Shown: piece after piece, positions 34,727 through 43,811 of the stretch
How positions within the stretch are numbered: the first letter of the stretch is position 1
Layout of the letters: every line of letters begins with the position of its first letter
From: Ktedonospora formicarum
GTDB taxonomy: Bacteria > Chloroflexota > Ktedonobacteria > Ktedonobacterales > Ktedonobacteraceae
Assembly (NCBI RefSeq): GCF_016587355.1
Contig: NZ_BNJF01000003.1
Coordinates: 992,001-1,056,000 of the forward strand
DNA length: 64,000 nt
Direction: 5' to 3'
Notes under the pieces: model-generated
Told to the model about the DNA's origin: nothing
The model's input: the letters and a program-made list of their open reading frames with translations, nothing else
The model's database searches: none
Position numbers and translations under genes: made by a program

Positions 34727-35722
34727 ATGCGTGAATTACCTGGCATAGTAGAGAAAGACCTGCGAGCCTGTGTGCAGGATCAATATGATTTGACATCGAC
34801 GCGTTTTGAATTTCTTCCTCTGGGACATGATTATAACGCAGGCGTATATCAAGTAGTGAGCGCGCAGGGAGAGGCGTATTTGCTCAAAGTAACCACTCGC
34901 TTACTCTATGAACCATGTTGTCTGGTTCCAGCGTATCTAAAAGATCAGGGAATCAAGTCTGTCGTGGCTCCTCTTCCAACCAGGAATGGCGCTCTGTGGA
35001 CGAAGCTTGGGGACTGGACAGTGCTCCTCTACCCCTGGATCAGCGGGGAGTGCAGCTTAACAGGGATGACGAATACCCAGTGGACGGAGGTAGGAAGCAT
35101 CTTCCGGCACATTCACCAGATAAGCCTACCCGCTGTGGGGTTTGAGTCGCTACGCAGGGAGCGCTTTGATCCAACGGAGTATCTCCAATGGATACGCACC
35201 TTTGAGACGCAACACTTAGAGGAAACCAACGGCGCAAGTGCCGCGCAGCGCGCATTTCGCACCTCCTGGAAGTACCACCTGCCCACGATTCATACGGCTG
35301 TGAGTATGCTAGAAACACTGGCAGAGACACTCCAGGCGCAAACCTTCCCTTACGTCATCTGTCATGCCGACCTGCACGCGAGAAATCTGATTCGTGATCA
35401 AGCGGGTCTTGTGTTTGTCATCGATTGGGATGAAGTGATGCTCGCCCCTAAAGAACGTGATTTTATCTTTATCAGAGAGCCACACGCTGGCGCTTTTTTT
35501 CAAGGGTACGCCAACGCCGAAATAGATTGGAGCCTCCTCACCTACTATCTCTGGGAACGGGTCACGCAAGATGTGATCTATTTGGCCCAAAATGTGTGTT
35601 TTCGAGACGATTGGACCGAAGAAACCAGGGCACAGGTCACGCAGACATTTCATGACTCCCTAAAACCGGACGCAAATAATCTTCGCGCAGCCTCCGAGGC
35701 AAGCGCACGCCTCACCATCTAA
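34727..35722 (+). CDS. Aminoglycoside phosphotransferase-family kinase
   Basis: 331 residues. The APH/choline-kinase-like catalytic loop is VICHADLHARNLIRDQ and the metal-binding segment VIDWDEVMLAPKERDF; the ATP-binding lysine is likely in YLLKVTT. Substrates in this family range from aminoglycosides to homoserine, choline and sugars, so resistance cannot be claimed. ATG 34727 and the GTG one codon earlier are both possible. A terminator follows at 35749. Confidence 0.88.
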   Translation: MRELPGIVEKDLRACVQDQYDLTSTRFEFLPLGHDYNAGVYQVVSAQGEAYLLKVTTRLLYEPCCLVPAYLKDQGIKSVVAPLPTRNGALWTKLGDWTVLLYPWISGECSLTGMTNTQWTEVGSIFRHIHQISLPAVGFESLRRERFDPTEYLQWIRTFETQHLEETNGASAAQRAFRTSWKYHLPTIHTAVSMLETLAETLQAQTFPYVICHADLHARNLIRDQAGLVFVIDWDEVMLAPKERDFIFIREPHAGAFFQGYANAEIDWSLLTYYLWERVTQDVIYLAQNVCFRDDWTEETRAQVTQTFHDSLKPDANNLRAASEASARLTI

Positions 35723-35748
35723 CCTCATCTCTCTCATCTTCTCTCCAG

Positions 35749-35808
35749 ATAAAGCCAAATAATACATACAGGGTCCAAGCGAACCTTGTATGTATTATTT
35801 GGCTTTAT
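35749..35808 (+). terminator. Large hairpin terminator
   Basis: A 22-bp arm beginning ATAAAGCCAAATAATACATACA pairs perfectly with its complement ending at 35808. The T-rich 3' arm ends in GGCTTTAT. Confidence 0.8.
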
Positions 35809-36047
35809 GCTATGCATGCAAATCTGTGCTCAGGGCTCTGGTCGCGCGCGTGATTCTCTAGAGGGTAGAGCCGCAGATATCTATTTTAACTACTTTAGCT
35901 CAATCTATTATGCAACCCTTTGACTTATAGAGGGAATGTAATGAATAATAGAGGGAGAGCATATCCACTGGCTCTCTCTGGCGAGAGCCAGCACACGGCG
36001 TTCTTAACGGGGTGTAACGATACACTCGACAGCAACGAGGGCATACT

Positions 36048-36728
36048 ATGGAAAACAGTACACCTGATTTGACCTGGCTCATAGAGCATATCCTTCCGAA
36101 AGGCGAACTCTTAATTGTGCAGAGTCCTTCCTGTGTTGGCAGGTCACTGTTGCTATTAGACTGGGCTTTCTGCCATGCAACGGGCAAGCCCTGGTTTGGA
36201 CATCATGTAGGTTCCGGTTCGGTCGCATACTGCTCCTCCGAAAAGCTACAAGGCCTGGGGGGCAGAGCGCGAGCATGGTACACAACCTATGAATCCGAAA
36301 TCGACTTGCCTGTCTCTCAGACCCCCATTTCTTTCTATGAGCTCGGCACACTTTCTGACGACAATTATTTTATCGCGACTGAGCAGCTAACCGAGGAGAT
36401 CGCGGCCCTTCCCGAGACTCCTTCGCTGATTGTACTGGATGTGCTCACCACTGATGAGCGTAAGGCACGCGTCCTGGCCTATCGTCTCTGGCAGCAATTT
36501 GGCACGACCGTCTTGCTGACATCAACAAGTGGCACATACGATAATATAGTGCAGCTTATACCTCTTGAGCAGAGCTCAGAGCAGCGCTTTCTCCTTCGCC
36601 TACCGAGCAAGTATAGCGCTCCCCCTCTACAACTCAGGCTGCAATCGGTGTCGCCGTCCGATAAAGACTTCCCTCTTGCGGATGCGACCTCCTATATTAT
36701 CGAGTGTGAAGGTCAGCAGTCTGCCTGA
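36048..36728 (+). CDS. RecA/RepA-like ATPase with degenerate Walker A
   Basis: 226 residues, AAA_25/RepA-like fold: GELLIVQSPSCVGRSLLLLDWAFC replaces the usual GxxxxGKS with Arg at the Lys position. Further segments are GSVAYCSSEK, where AAA_25 proteins carry the second strand, and SLIVLDVLTTD as Walker B. These ATPases are often plasmid or phage replication proteins, but no such context exists here. Nucleotide hydrolysis is doubtful. About 240 bp upstream of its start (35809-36047) holds no gene. Confidence 0.65.
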   Translation: MENSTPDLTWLIEHILPKGELLIVQSPSCVGRSLLLLDWAFCHATGKPWFGHHVGSGSVAYCSSEKLQGLGGRARAWYTTYESEIDLPVSQTPISFYELGTLSDDNYFIATEQLTEEIAALPETPSLIVLDVLTTDERKARVLAYRLWQQFGTTVLLTSTSGTYDNIVQLIPLEQSSEQRFLLRLPSKYSAPPLQLRLQSVSPSDKDFPLADATSYIIECEGQQSA

Positions 36729-36777
36729 CGAAGAATACATGGTTATTCGTCTCCGTAGCTTTCTTTTCTTCGGCGTT

Positions 36778-36819
36778 TATGGCATACTACCAAATATTTG
36801 TTGACAGGAGTATGCCATA
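36778..36819 (+). promoter_or_regulatory. Inverted repeat over the lrp ribosome site
   Basis: TATGGCATACT (36778-36788) and AGTATGCCATA (36809-36819) are exact inverted repeats. The right arm ends at the first base of the start codon, and the AGGAG lies just inside it. Fits an Lrp operator or an mRNA hairpin hiding the ribosome site. Confidence 0.6.
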
Positions 36820-37310
36820 TGGTACAAGATAAACGCAATGGATCGCCTGGTGGCCTGGACGAGATCGACAAGGAGCTTCTAAGGCTCTTGCAGGACGATG
36901 GCAGGTTATCAAACGTGGAGATTGCCAGGAAAGTCAATCTCTCTCCACCCGCTACCCACGCGCGCATACGCAGCCTGGAACAGCGAGGATATATCCAGAA
37001 GTACACGGCTCTTCTGGATCGGGAGAAGGCAGGCTATGACCTTGTTTGCTTTGTGCTGATTAGCCTGCAAGTGCATCAGTATCAGATGGTGGAAAAGTTT
37101 CGCGCGGCTATTCTGGCCCTGCCAGAGGTGCTGGAATGCCATCACCTGACGGGCGATTATGATTATTTGTTAAAGGTCGCCTTTCGCAATCACAAAGATA
37201 TCGAGCAGTTTGTGATGACGAAGTTGATGCCCATTCCTGGCATGTCCCACATTCATACCAGTCTCGTACTCTCAGAGGTCAAGTTCACGACGACTCTACC
37301 TCTGGAGTAG
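36819..37310 (+). CDS. Lrp/AsnC family transcriptional regulator
   Basis: 163 residues. HTH: DEIDKELLRLLQDDGRLSNVEIARKVNLSPPATHARIRSLEQRGYI. The C-terminal RAM ligand domain includes HLTGDYDYLLKV and the MPIPGMSHIHTSLVLSEVK strand. Starts at ATG 36819, after ACAGGAG; the longer frame to 36798 adds only seven residues. The gene 166 bp downstream is a threonine aldolase, so amino-acid control is likely. An 11-bp inverted repeat covers its translation start. Confidence 0.92.
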   Translation: MVQDKRNGSPGGLDEIDKELLRLLQDDGRLSNVEIARKVNLSPPATHARIRSLEQRGYIQKYTALLDREKAGYDLVCFVLISLQVHQYQMVEKFRAAILALPEVLECHHLTGDYDYLLKVAFRNHKDIEQFVMTKLMPIPGMSHIHTSLVLSEVKFTTTLPLE

Positions 37311-37362
37311 GAAAGCTTTCCAGCGTTTCATGGGCCCTCAGTGCTCAAGCGCTTCGCAGGTT

Positions 37363-37408
37363 CAAGGGGTGGGCGAGTTTGCTTATGGCAAACTTGCCCA
37401 CCCCCTTG
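37363..37408 (+). terminator. GC-rich hairpin between lrp and ltaE
   Basis: A 20-base arm CAAGGGGTGGGCGAGTTTGC pairs with a complementary arm ending at 37408 with one bulged base and one mismatch. No T-run follows; it could terminate lrp or attenuate ltaE. Confidence 0.5.
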
Positions 37409-37475
37409 ACCGCCATCTGCGATGGCGAGAAGTGGCTGACTTCTTACACTGCTACAGGAGAAAATACATTTATTT

Positions 37476-38552
37476 ATGACGGATAGCATTACCATAGATC
37501 TTTATAGCGATACAGTCACCAAACCAACTCTGGCTATGCGCCGCTATATGTGCGACGCCGAAGTGGGCGATGAGCAACTTGGCGAGGACCCAACGGTCAA
37601 TCGCTTGCAAGAAATGGTCGCCGAACTGCTTGGGAAAGAGGCCGCGCTCTTTCTCCCCTCTGGCACCATGTGTAATCAGGCCGCGTACGCCGTCCATTGC
37701 CAACCCGGCGACGAGATAATTATGGATCGGACCGCGCATCCCCTGCACTTTGAGGGCGGCGGTCCAACGACCCTTCGCGGCATCCTGGTGCAGCCTGTGG
37801 ACGGAGATCATGGTATCTTCACAGCCGAGCAGGTTCGTGAAGCCCTGCACACTCGCAGCCGCTACCAGCCTCGAAGCAAGCTTATCTCGATAGAGCAGAC
37901 GGCGAACCTTGGCGGCGGTCGTTGCTGGCCCCTGGAGACCATTCGCGAAGTCTGCGACGTCGCGCATAGCAATGGGCTGGCAACACATATGGATGGCGCG
38001 CGCCTCTTGAACGCGGTCGTCGCCACGGGCATTCCGGCGCGGGAGTACGCACGTAGCTTCGATAGCCTCTGGCTCGACCTGAGTAAGGGGCTGGGCGCGC
38101 CGGTTGGGGGCGTCCTTGCGGGTTCCGAGAGCTTTATCCGCGAGGCGTGGCGCTATAAACAACTCCTGGGTGGCTCCATGCGCCAGGCTGGCATCATCGC
38201 GGCGGCTGGTATCTATGCCCTGGAGCATCATGTAGAGCGGATGGCGGAGGACCACGAAAACGCGAAATTGCTGGCTCAGGGTCTGGCGCAATTGCCGGGC
38301 GTGCGTGTCAATCCCAACGAGGTTGAGACGAACATCGTGATCTTTGACGTGGCGGAGACGGGCCTAAGTGGGGAGCAGTTCGCGCGCCAGATGATCCGTG
38401 AGCATGGAGTGCGTTTCAGCCAGTTTAGCCTTATGGGGCCTGCCATCATTCGTGGTATCACACATCTGGGCATCACACGCGAAGATATCACCACCGCCCT
38501 GCGAGCCACAGAACAGATCGTGCGCTCCGCCTCCCTTCAGGCCGTGGGCTAA
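37476..38552 (+). CDS. ltaE: Low-specificity L-threonine aldolase
   Basis: PLP enzyme cleaving threonine to glycine and acetaldehyde. 358 residues. Family blocks: DLYSDTVTKPTLAMRRYM, AEVGDEQLGEDPTVNRLQ, LFLPSGTMCNQ, ETIREVCDVAHSNGLATHMDGARL, and the PLP lysine in LDLSKGLGAPVGGVLAG. The ATG follows AGGAG within 12 bases. The Lrp regulator upstream fits control by amino acids. Confidence 0.95.
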   Translation: MTDSITIDLYSDTVTKPTLAMRRYMCDAEVGDEQLGEDPTVNRLQEMVAELLGKEAALFLPSGTMCNQAAYAVHCQPGDEIIMDRTAHPLHFEGGGPTTLRGILVQPVDGDHGIFTAEQVREALHTRSRYQPRSKLISIEQTANLGGGRCWPLETIREVCDVAHSNGLATHMDGARLLNAVVATGIPAREYARSFDSLWLDLSKGLGAPVGGVLAGSESFIREAWRYKQLLGGSMRQAGIIAAAGIYALEHHVERMAEDHENAKLLAQGLAQLPGVRVNPNEVETNIVIFDVAETGLSGEQFARQMIREHGVRFSQFSLMGPAIIRGITHLGITREDITTALRATEQIVRSASLQAVG

Positions 38553-38568
38553 ACATTATTGGTAGGAT

Positions 38569-38644
38569 GCCGCTGCTAAAGCGACGCGGCTACATATCCC
38601 CCTCGGTTCCGTGGTGCCGTGGGGCCTGGTGCCGCTGCTAAAGC
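38569..38644. repeat. REP-like repeat with partial second copy
   Basis: GCCGCTGCTAAAGCGACGCGGC plus TACATA at 38569-38596 is identical to 30367-30394; a partial copy, GCCGCTGCTAAAGC, follows at 38631-38644. Confidence 0.7.
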
Positions 38645-38732
38645 AAAAAAACGAATAAGAAACGATCCAGGCAGAGTATGCGTGCTCAGAGTAGTAGGGA
38701 AGATCGCACGCGTGTTATGAAGGAGGAAGGCT

Positions 38733-39896
38733 ATGCCTGGCTCGTTTCGCGTCTTTACGCTCGCTGGTATCGATATTCGCATTAATCTAAGCTGGATTAT
38801 CATTCTGCTCTTACTGACTGTATCGCTCGCGGCTGGCTGGTTCCCCAGAGCCTTTCCTGGCTATAGCAGTGGAACATACTTCCTGCTGGGCCTGATCTCC
38901 TCAATTCTGCTCTTCGCCTCGGTACTTCTGCATGAACTGGCGCACTCGCTGATGGCGCGCGCGCGGGGAATACCAGTGAAGGACATCACGCTCTTCATCT
39001 TCGGTGGAGTCTCAAACATCGAGCGTGAGCCGCGTAGTCCTGGGGCGGACTTTATGATCGCGGTCGTTGGGCCACTAATGAGCTTTGTCATAGGTGGCAT
39101 TTGCTACGCGCTCTGGTACCTTATAACACACCAGGCGAACAATCCACTGGCGGCAATCCTCCTCTACCTGGGCGCGACCAATCTGCTGCTTGGTATATTC
39201 AACCTCATTCCCGGCTATCCACTGGATGGCGGACGCATCCTGCGCGCTATCATCTGGCGCTTTACGGGCAACATCAACCGCGCGACAAGTATTGCCGCGA
39301 CCGTCGGCCAGATCGTCGCCTTCAGCTTTATCCTCTGGGGAATCTTCCTCTTCTTCAGTGGCAACGGCTTTGGGGGAATCTGGATCGCCTTCATTGGCTG
39401 GTTCATGTTGAGCGCGGCCCAGGGCGCACGCTATCAAAGCACCTATGAGGAGACCTTCAGCCATACAACCGTTGAGCAGGTCATGAGTCGCAATATCATC
39501 CTCATACCAGCCAACATCTCGCTACAAAAGCTCATCGATGACTACATCCTGCCCCAGGGTTTACGCTCGGCGATGATTACCCAGGGCGAGCAGTTCGCGG
39601 GACTAATTACCCTGAGCGATATACGTCATATCCCGCGCGAGAAGTGGGCTACAACCCCCGTAGGCTTCGTCATGAAGCCCGTCTCACAACTCCAAGTCGT
39701 CACACCCAATCAGAGCTTGCGCGATGTCGTCACTCTGTTGACCAGCCATAACATCAATCAGTTACCAGTGGTCGAGAATGGGCACCTGCTAGGCATCCTC
39801 AGCCGTGACACCGTTCTAAGAGCCCTTGAGGTTCGCCGTAGCCTCGGCCTCAATCGCCCCCCCGAACCAGACCAGACCCAGCGCGCGGAAGCGTAA
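38733..39896 (+). CDS. Site-2 protease family protein with CBS pair
   Basis: 387 residues. Intramembrane zinc metalloprotease: HELAHS active site in the second membrane segment, with NLIPGYPLDGGRILRA in a later one (the N-PDG third ligand motif). Six or so membrane segments to about residue 230, then two CBS domains (VMSRNIILIPAN, VMKPVSQLQVVTPNQSLRDVVTLL), which usually sense adenine nucleotides. Members cleave anti-sigma factors or other membrane proteins. The nearest regulated partner cannot be seen. It follows a pair of REP elements. Confidence 0.93.
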   Translation: MPGSFRVFTLAGIDIRINLSWIIILLLLTVSLAAGWFPRAFPGYSSGTYFLLGLISSILLFASVLLHELAHSLMARARGIPVKDITLFIFGGVSNIEREPRSPGADFMIAVVGPLMSFVIGGICYALWYLITHQANNPLAAILLYLGATNLLLGIFNLIPGYPLDGGRILRAIIWRFTGNINRATSIAATVGQIVAFSFILWGIFLFFSGNGFGGIWIAFIGWFMLSAAQGARYQSTYEETFSHTTVEQVMSRNIILIPANISLQKLIDDYILPQGLRSAMITQGEQFAGLITLSDIRHIPREKWATTPVGFVMKPVSQLQVVTPNQSLRDVVTLLTSHNINQLPVVENGHLLGILSRDTVLRALEVRRSLGLNRPPEPDQTQRAEA

Positions 39897-39917
39897 AGAG
39901 CATCTCGCGGAAGTGGC

Positions 39918-39944
39918 ACGGCGTAGGCTGAAGCCCTACGCCGT
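39918..39944. repeat. REP-like palindrome
   Basis: ACGGCGTAGG and CCTACGCCGT enclose CTGAAG, the variant core (CTGAAG/CTTCAG) of the repeat family. It lies 22 bp after the site-2 protease stop. Confidence 0.55.
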
Positions 39945-39978
39945 CCCCTCCTTTAACCCCTTACGATAATATTCTAAC

Positions 39979-40013
39979 CTGGAGAATGCACGGCTAATCT
40001 GTGCATTCTCCAG
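39979..40013 (+). terminator. Perfect 13-bp-arm hairpin
   Basis: CTGGAGAATGCAC (39979-39991) and GTGCATTCTCCAG (40001-40013). No T-run follows, so it may be a terminator of the protease gene or an operator for the next gene at 40069. Confidence 0.55.
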
Positions 40014-40068
40014 GCTATACTCTCTTCAAAGAGAACTTTAAAACTATATGAGAAGAGAGGATACAACC

Positions 40069-40548
40069 ATGAAACGCTTACATTGTGAGGCATCAGCCAT
40101 CATTGACGCGACACCAGAGGTGGTGTACGGCATCATCTCCAATTATCTGGATACCGAGAAGGGGCATCCAGCCATCCTGCCACCAAAAAACTTTAAATCA
40201 CTGGTCATAGAGGAAGGGGGGCAGGGGCTGGGAACTGTCTTTAGCGTGACCGCGAGCATGGGTGGCAGCGAGCAGAAGATGCGTATGCGTGTGAACAAAA
40301 CTGAACCCGGACGCCTGCTTGTCGAGACCGACCTGGATCGCCCCCTTGTCACCACCTTCCGCAGTGAGCCCTACGAGGATGGACAGCGGACCCGTTTCAC
40401 CATCACCACCGACTGGGAGGCACACGCAGGTCTCATGGGCGTATTCGAAGCACTTATGGCACCCAGCATCATGCGCCGCGTCTACAACGAGGAACTTCAA
40501 AACCTAAACAAACTTGTGAGCACTGGCATTGTAATAAACCAGCGTTAG
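40069..40548 (+). CDS. SRPBCC family protein
   Basis: 159 residues, START-like/polyketide cyclase fold. HCEASAIIDATPEVVYGIISNY is the canonical first strand and helix; the C-terminus closes with a long helix (SIMRRVYNEELQNLNKLV). The cavity may bind a hydrophobic ligand; the ligand is unknown. Start chosen at ATG 40069 because GAGAGG precedes it; the frame continues seven codons upstream. Confidence 0.85.
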   Translation: MKRLHCEASAIIDATPEVVYGIISNYLDTEKGHPAILPPKNFKSLVIEEGGQGLGTVFSVTASMGGSEQKMRMRVNKTEPGRLLVETDLDRPLVTTFRSEPYEDGQRTRFTITTDWEAHAGLMGVFEALMAPSIMRRVYNEELQNLNKLVSTGIVINQR

Positions 40549-40676
40549 AAGCAAAAACGCAGGGCATCGCAATATACTACAGAGTATGGCATAATTGGAT
40601 CAAAGCGCTAAACTTATATTGATATGCGTCTCTGTAGAAGCGAAAGGAGAGACGGCGTGCTTCCTTCTAATGAAGC

Positions 40677-41243
40677 ATGCCCGCCCTGGGATTTACCATG
40701 AACTCATCTATTCGTATCAACGCGCTGCTCGTAATGTTGGGAGGATTGGCCGCGCTTATTTGTTTTCTGCTTCTCCCCTTTGCCATGAACCCTTTCTATT
40801 TTCGTATGGATACCGCGCCTGGGCTCCTACTGCTGGATGGTACACGCCTGACAAGATATATGCAGATTCCCGACCTGAAGTACGATGGCACCTTTGGAGC
40901 GTTCATCGTAAGCTATGGGTCAATGTGGGCCATACCCATTATCTCTTTGATCATTGCGATGCTAGCATTAGTTTGGATATTGCGACGTCGGCCCACGCCC
41001 ATCTTGCCTATTTTCTGTAGCATCCTATCAGTTATATTAATCATTGCGACGTTGCTGACGCTGGATGAATTTTTCGTGCTGGCACCAGGAACATTGAAAT
41101 CAATGTTCACCCCCAATCCACTCTTTGGGTCGCTCGTTGGCCCTGGCTGGTGGGTTTGTATGGTTGGAGGGCTACTCGCTTTAATCGCGGGTATATTGGG
41201 CTTAGTGGGCAGTCTGCGTCGTTCCCGACCGGGGATAGTGTGA
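40677..41243 (+). CDS. Four-pass membrane protein
   Basis: 188 residues from ATG 40677, or 181 from ATG 40698. Hydrophobic stretches near residues 20-40, 80-105, 110-130 and 155-180. An external loop between the first and second (DTAPGLLLLDGTRLTRYMQIPDLKYDG) is polar. Not recognised; resembles small unknown membrane proteins common in this bacterial group. No ribosome site is clear for either start. Confidence 0.55.
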   Translation: MPALGFTMNSSIRINALLVMLGGLAALICFLLLPFAMNPFYFRMDTAPGLLLLDGTRLTRYMQIPDLKYDGTFGAFIVSYGSMWAIPIISLIIAMLALVWILRRRPTPILPIFCSILSVILIIATLLTLDEFFVLAPGTLKSMFTPNPLFGSLVGPGWWVCMVGGLLALIAGILGLVGSLRRSRPGIV

Positions 41244-41370
41244 AGTTCACATATCAGTTAGACGTGAAAAGAACAATTGGCCTATTTCCCCCTTGTAATA
41301 TGTTTTATACACATGTAATCTTAAGATATCACTTTGTGTCTTCTGATAATTACACCGTGGTTGTCAGGAG

Positions 41371-41559
41371 CGCTAGAGGCTTTGATGGATCAGGTTAGCT
41401 CCCTTGCCTGGTTGTAGTCTGACCGGGATCGCAGCCTTTAGCAACATAGTTTCATCGCACAAAACAAGCGCCTCCTTTCGCTCAGGATATCACTACCTGA
41501 CGGGCAATACACGCTGATTCTACGGCATCAGCGTGTATCCCTCGGCAGGAAGTCGAGGG
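41371..41559 (+). ncRNA. Structured leader RNA, copy 1
   Basis: The segment containing GTTGTAGTCTGACCGGGATC is nearly repeated at 42723-42917. A hairpin ATACACGCTGAT/ATCAGCGTGTAT lies near 41509-41540, and a second, CCCTCG/CGAGGG with AGGAA in the loop, near 41539-41559, just before the gene start at 41582. No known riboswitch matches. Confidence 0.5.
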
Positions 41560-41581
41560 TCCAGAGAGGAAGGGCGCGACC

Positions 41582-42406
41582 GTGGGTAATTTCGTTGACA
41601 GGATCCCGAGGCTGGCAATCAACATCTTTGCCGGCATCTGGATCGCGGGGTTCTTCGTCGCTGCTGTGCAGCAGCAGGGCGACAAATACCTCGCCCCACT
41701 AGGCGGTGTGTTCGACTTCAGTGGAGGTTTCTGGGCGTGGCTCGCAAGGGTCATGCTCCTGATTCCCGCGCTGTCGTTGTTCCTTCTCCTGGTGGCCTTC
41801 TCCTTCATGACGACGGAGGGGGCCAACTCGTGGAAGGACAGGGTTGGTGCCACGTTGCTGATGATTCTGGCTCACCTCGCGCTCAGCGGGATGGTGACTG
41901 GCCGGTACATCGCGCTTCTCCCCGATTGGGCCGTGAATTTCTTCGGTCCTCTTCTGGGCGTGGGCATCGCGTTCCTGCTGTACCTCTCGTCGCAAGGGCT
42001 ACTTAGTCTTTCCCCCAATGCGCTCAACATCTTCGGTGGAGCGTGGGAGGCTGGGTTTGTAGTCCTTGCTTTGAAGGCACACGGGGCCGGTTACTTCCAA
42101 CCCCTGAGCTCACTGACTGACGGTGGGAGCATCCTCGCGCGGATCACGTTGGCCGCTGCTGGGATGGGTACCTTCATCATGTTCATCATCTTCTCGATGC
42201 GTTCCGTCGAGAGCAGTGGTACCAGGATGGACAAGGTGAAGGGCACGCTGGGAATGATGGGAATGCACCTGATGTTCTCAACAGTCCCCGCGTTCCTTAT
42301 GACCAAGCTCACGGACTGGCTGCCGGGCGGCATTGGCGACTTCATTAACGCCTCTCTCGCCTTCGCGCTGTTCGTCTGGGCTGAAGTCAAGCGCCGTAAC
42401 GGCTGA
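41582..42406 (+). CDS. Orphan duplicated membrane protein, copy 1
   Basis: 274 residues, GTG start after GAGAGGAAGG. About seven or eight hydrophobic segments. The protein is internally duplicated: NIFAGIWIAGFFVAAVQQQG (residues about 14-33) recurs as NIFGGAWEAGFVVLALKAHG in the second half, and the GATLLMILAHLAL segment recurs as GTLGMMGMHLMF. GC-rich third positions. A paralogue of the same length follows at 42942, with duplicated leader and terminator. No known family; function unknown. Confidence 0.7.
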   Translation: MGNFVDRIPRLAINIFAGIWIAGFFVAAVQQQGDKYLAPLGGVFDFSGGFWAWLARVMLLIPALSLFLLLVAFSFMTTEGANSWKDRVGATLLMILAHLALSGMVTGRYIALLPDWAVNFFGPLLGVGIAFLLYLSSQGLLSLSPNALNIFGGAWEAGFVVLALKAHGAGYFQPLSSLTDGGSILARITLAAAGMGTFIMFIIFSMRSVESSGTRMDKVKGTLGMMGMHLMFSTVPAFLMTKLTDWLPGGIGDFINASLAFALFVWAEVKRRNG

Positions 42407-42445
42407 CCAGTACTACCCACACCTGTAAGATGGAACTAGCAAGAA

Positions 42446-42473
42446 GGGGGCGTCACCAGCTGGTGGCGCCCCC
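42446..42473 (+). terminator. Terminator of orphan membrane gene, copy 1
   Basis: GGGGGCGTCACC and GGTGGCGCCCCC around AGCT, followed at some distance by GTTTTT. The same hairpin type follows copy 2. Confidence 0.75.
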
Positions 42474-42722
42474 AAGCTTTACGTTTTTGCTCCTTACACC
42501 ACTCTGCAAGAGCTTTCTACTTTCCCCTGTTTTTTCATATGGCATAGGGCATACTTTCCCAAAAGTGTTAGTTTTTCATTACCAGAGGGGTGAGAAGTTT
42601 ATATGCCAGCAAAATGTGAAAGAACAAGCGGCCTATTTACCCCTTGTGTTTGCCGTATTAGCATGTTATCTTATAATCATCAATTTATATCTCCTGATGG
42701 CTAGATCGTAGTTGTTGGGAGT

Positions 42723-42917
42723 GCTAGAGGTTTTGAGGGATCAGGTTAAGCTCCCTGGTTTCGTCTGGTTGTAGTCTGACCGGGATCGCAGCCTTTAGCA
42801 ATGTTTGTTCCATCGCACCAAGCCAGAAATCCTCTTTGCTCAGGGTATCTCCCTGTAGTGCGGTATGTACTTTTTCCTTGGTAGGAGAGAGTGCATATTG
42901 CTCGGCAGGAAGCCGAG
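42723..42917 (+). ncRNA. Structured leader RNA, copy 2
   Basis: Closely similar to 41371-41559 over GGATCAGGTTA...GTTGTAGTCTGACC...CAGCCTTTAGCAA and the CGCTCAGG/TGCTCAGG block. The last hairpin is GCTCGGC/GCCGAG around AGGAA (42900-42917), a changed stem with the same loop as in copy 1, which suggests the RNA structure itself is kept. Confidence 0.5.
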
Positions 42918-42941
42918 TATCCCGAGTGGAAAGGGCACCTG

Positions 42942-43763
42942 GTGAAAAAGCTGCTCAGCATTAAGATGCTGGTGGACGTCGTCCTCGGCACCTGGGTCGC
43001 GGGGTTCCTGGTCGTCAACCTGCAGAGGATGGGCGACGGGTACTTCCACCCGGCAGGCAAGATGGCCAGCTCCAGCGGCCAGGGCTTCTGGGGGTGGGTG
43101 GCGAACGTCATCATCGCCATCCCGCAGTTGTCGCTGTTCCTGCTCCTGGTGGCCTTCTCGTACATGGCTGCCGTGGAGTGGGGAGCGTCGACCCGGAAGG
43201 AGAAGATCCAGGGGACGCTGATGATGGGCGCGGTGCATCTCGCCTTGAGCCTTGGCCTCTCGGTGCAGTTCATCGAGGATCAGGCGGGCTGGTTCGTGCA
43301 CCTTCTCGGTCCGTCCCTGTGTGTGGGAGTCGCCTTCCTGCTGTACGTGATGTCCGAAGGGGCGACGAGCCTCTCGAACGGGCTCTTCATCTTCGCGGGT
43401 TCGTGGGAGGCAGGGTACGTCATCAGCGGCGTGACCAGCAAGGGGGCTGCGTATTTCAAGTCCCTGAGCGACCTGCAGCACCACTTCAGCGCGACCAGTA
43501 TCATGCTGGTCCCTGCTGGGATGGGTTTCTTCTTCATGTGGATCATCTTCTCGGCTCTTTCGGTCGAGGGAAATGGCCCGAAGGAGAAGATCCTGGGAAC
43601 GCTGAAGATGATGGGGATGCACCTGTTGTTCGCACCCGTGCCCATGCTTCTCATCGCGGGGATCACGGACTGGATGCCGGGTTCCTTCGGCAAATTCGTC
43701 ACCAGCACCCTCGGTCTCGCCCTGTTCATCGGGGGCCTGATCCAGAGGAAGAAGGGCAACTGA
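42942..43763 (+). CDS. Orphan duplicated membrane protein, copy 2
   Basis: 273 residues from the GTG at 42942, placed by analogy with copy 1 (GGAAAGGGCACCTG precedes it); an in-frame ATG at 42891 would lie inside the leader hairpin. It aligns with copy 1 throughout, e.g. GPSLCVGVAFLLYVMSEGATSL and FAGSWEAGYVISG, and has the same internal duplication. Very GC-rich. Probably a membrane protein of 7-8 segments. Function unknown. Confidence 0.7.
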   Translation: MKKLLSIKMLVDVVLGTWVAGFLVVNLQRMGDGYFHPAGKMASSSGQGFWGWVANVIIAIPQLSLFLLLVAFSYMAAVEWGASTRKEKIQGTLMMGAVHLALSLGLSVQFIEDQAGWFVHLLGPSLCVGVAFLLYVMSEGATSLSNGLFIFAGSWEAGYVISGVTSKGAAYFKSLSDLQHHFSATSIMLVPAGMGFFFMWIIFSALSVEGNGPKEKILGTLKMMGMHLLFAPVPMLLIAGITDWMPGSFGKFVTSTLGLALFIGGLIQRKKGN

Positions 43764-43811
43764 CCGCCGCGTGATCCGCCGCTTCGTACGGGCGGATGAA
43801 GGACATACAAG

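Noticed and set aside
34727..35722. Antibiotic resistance call for the APH-like kinase
   Set aside because: The family is broad and no substrate-specific residues can be assigned by eye.
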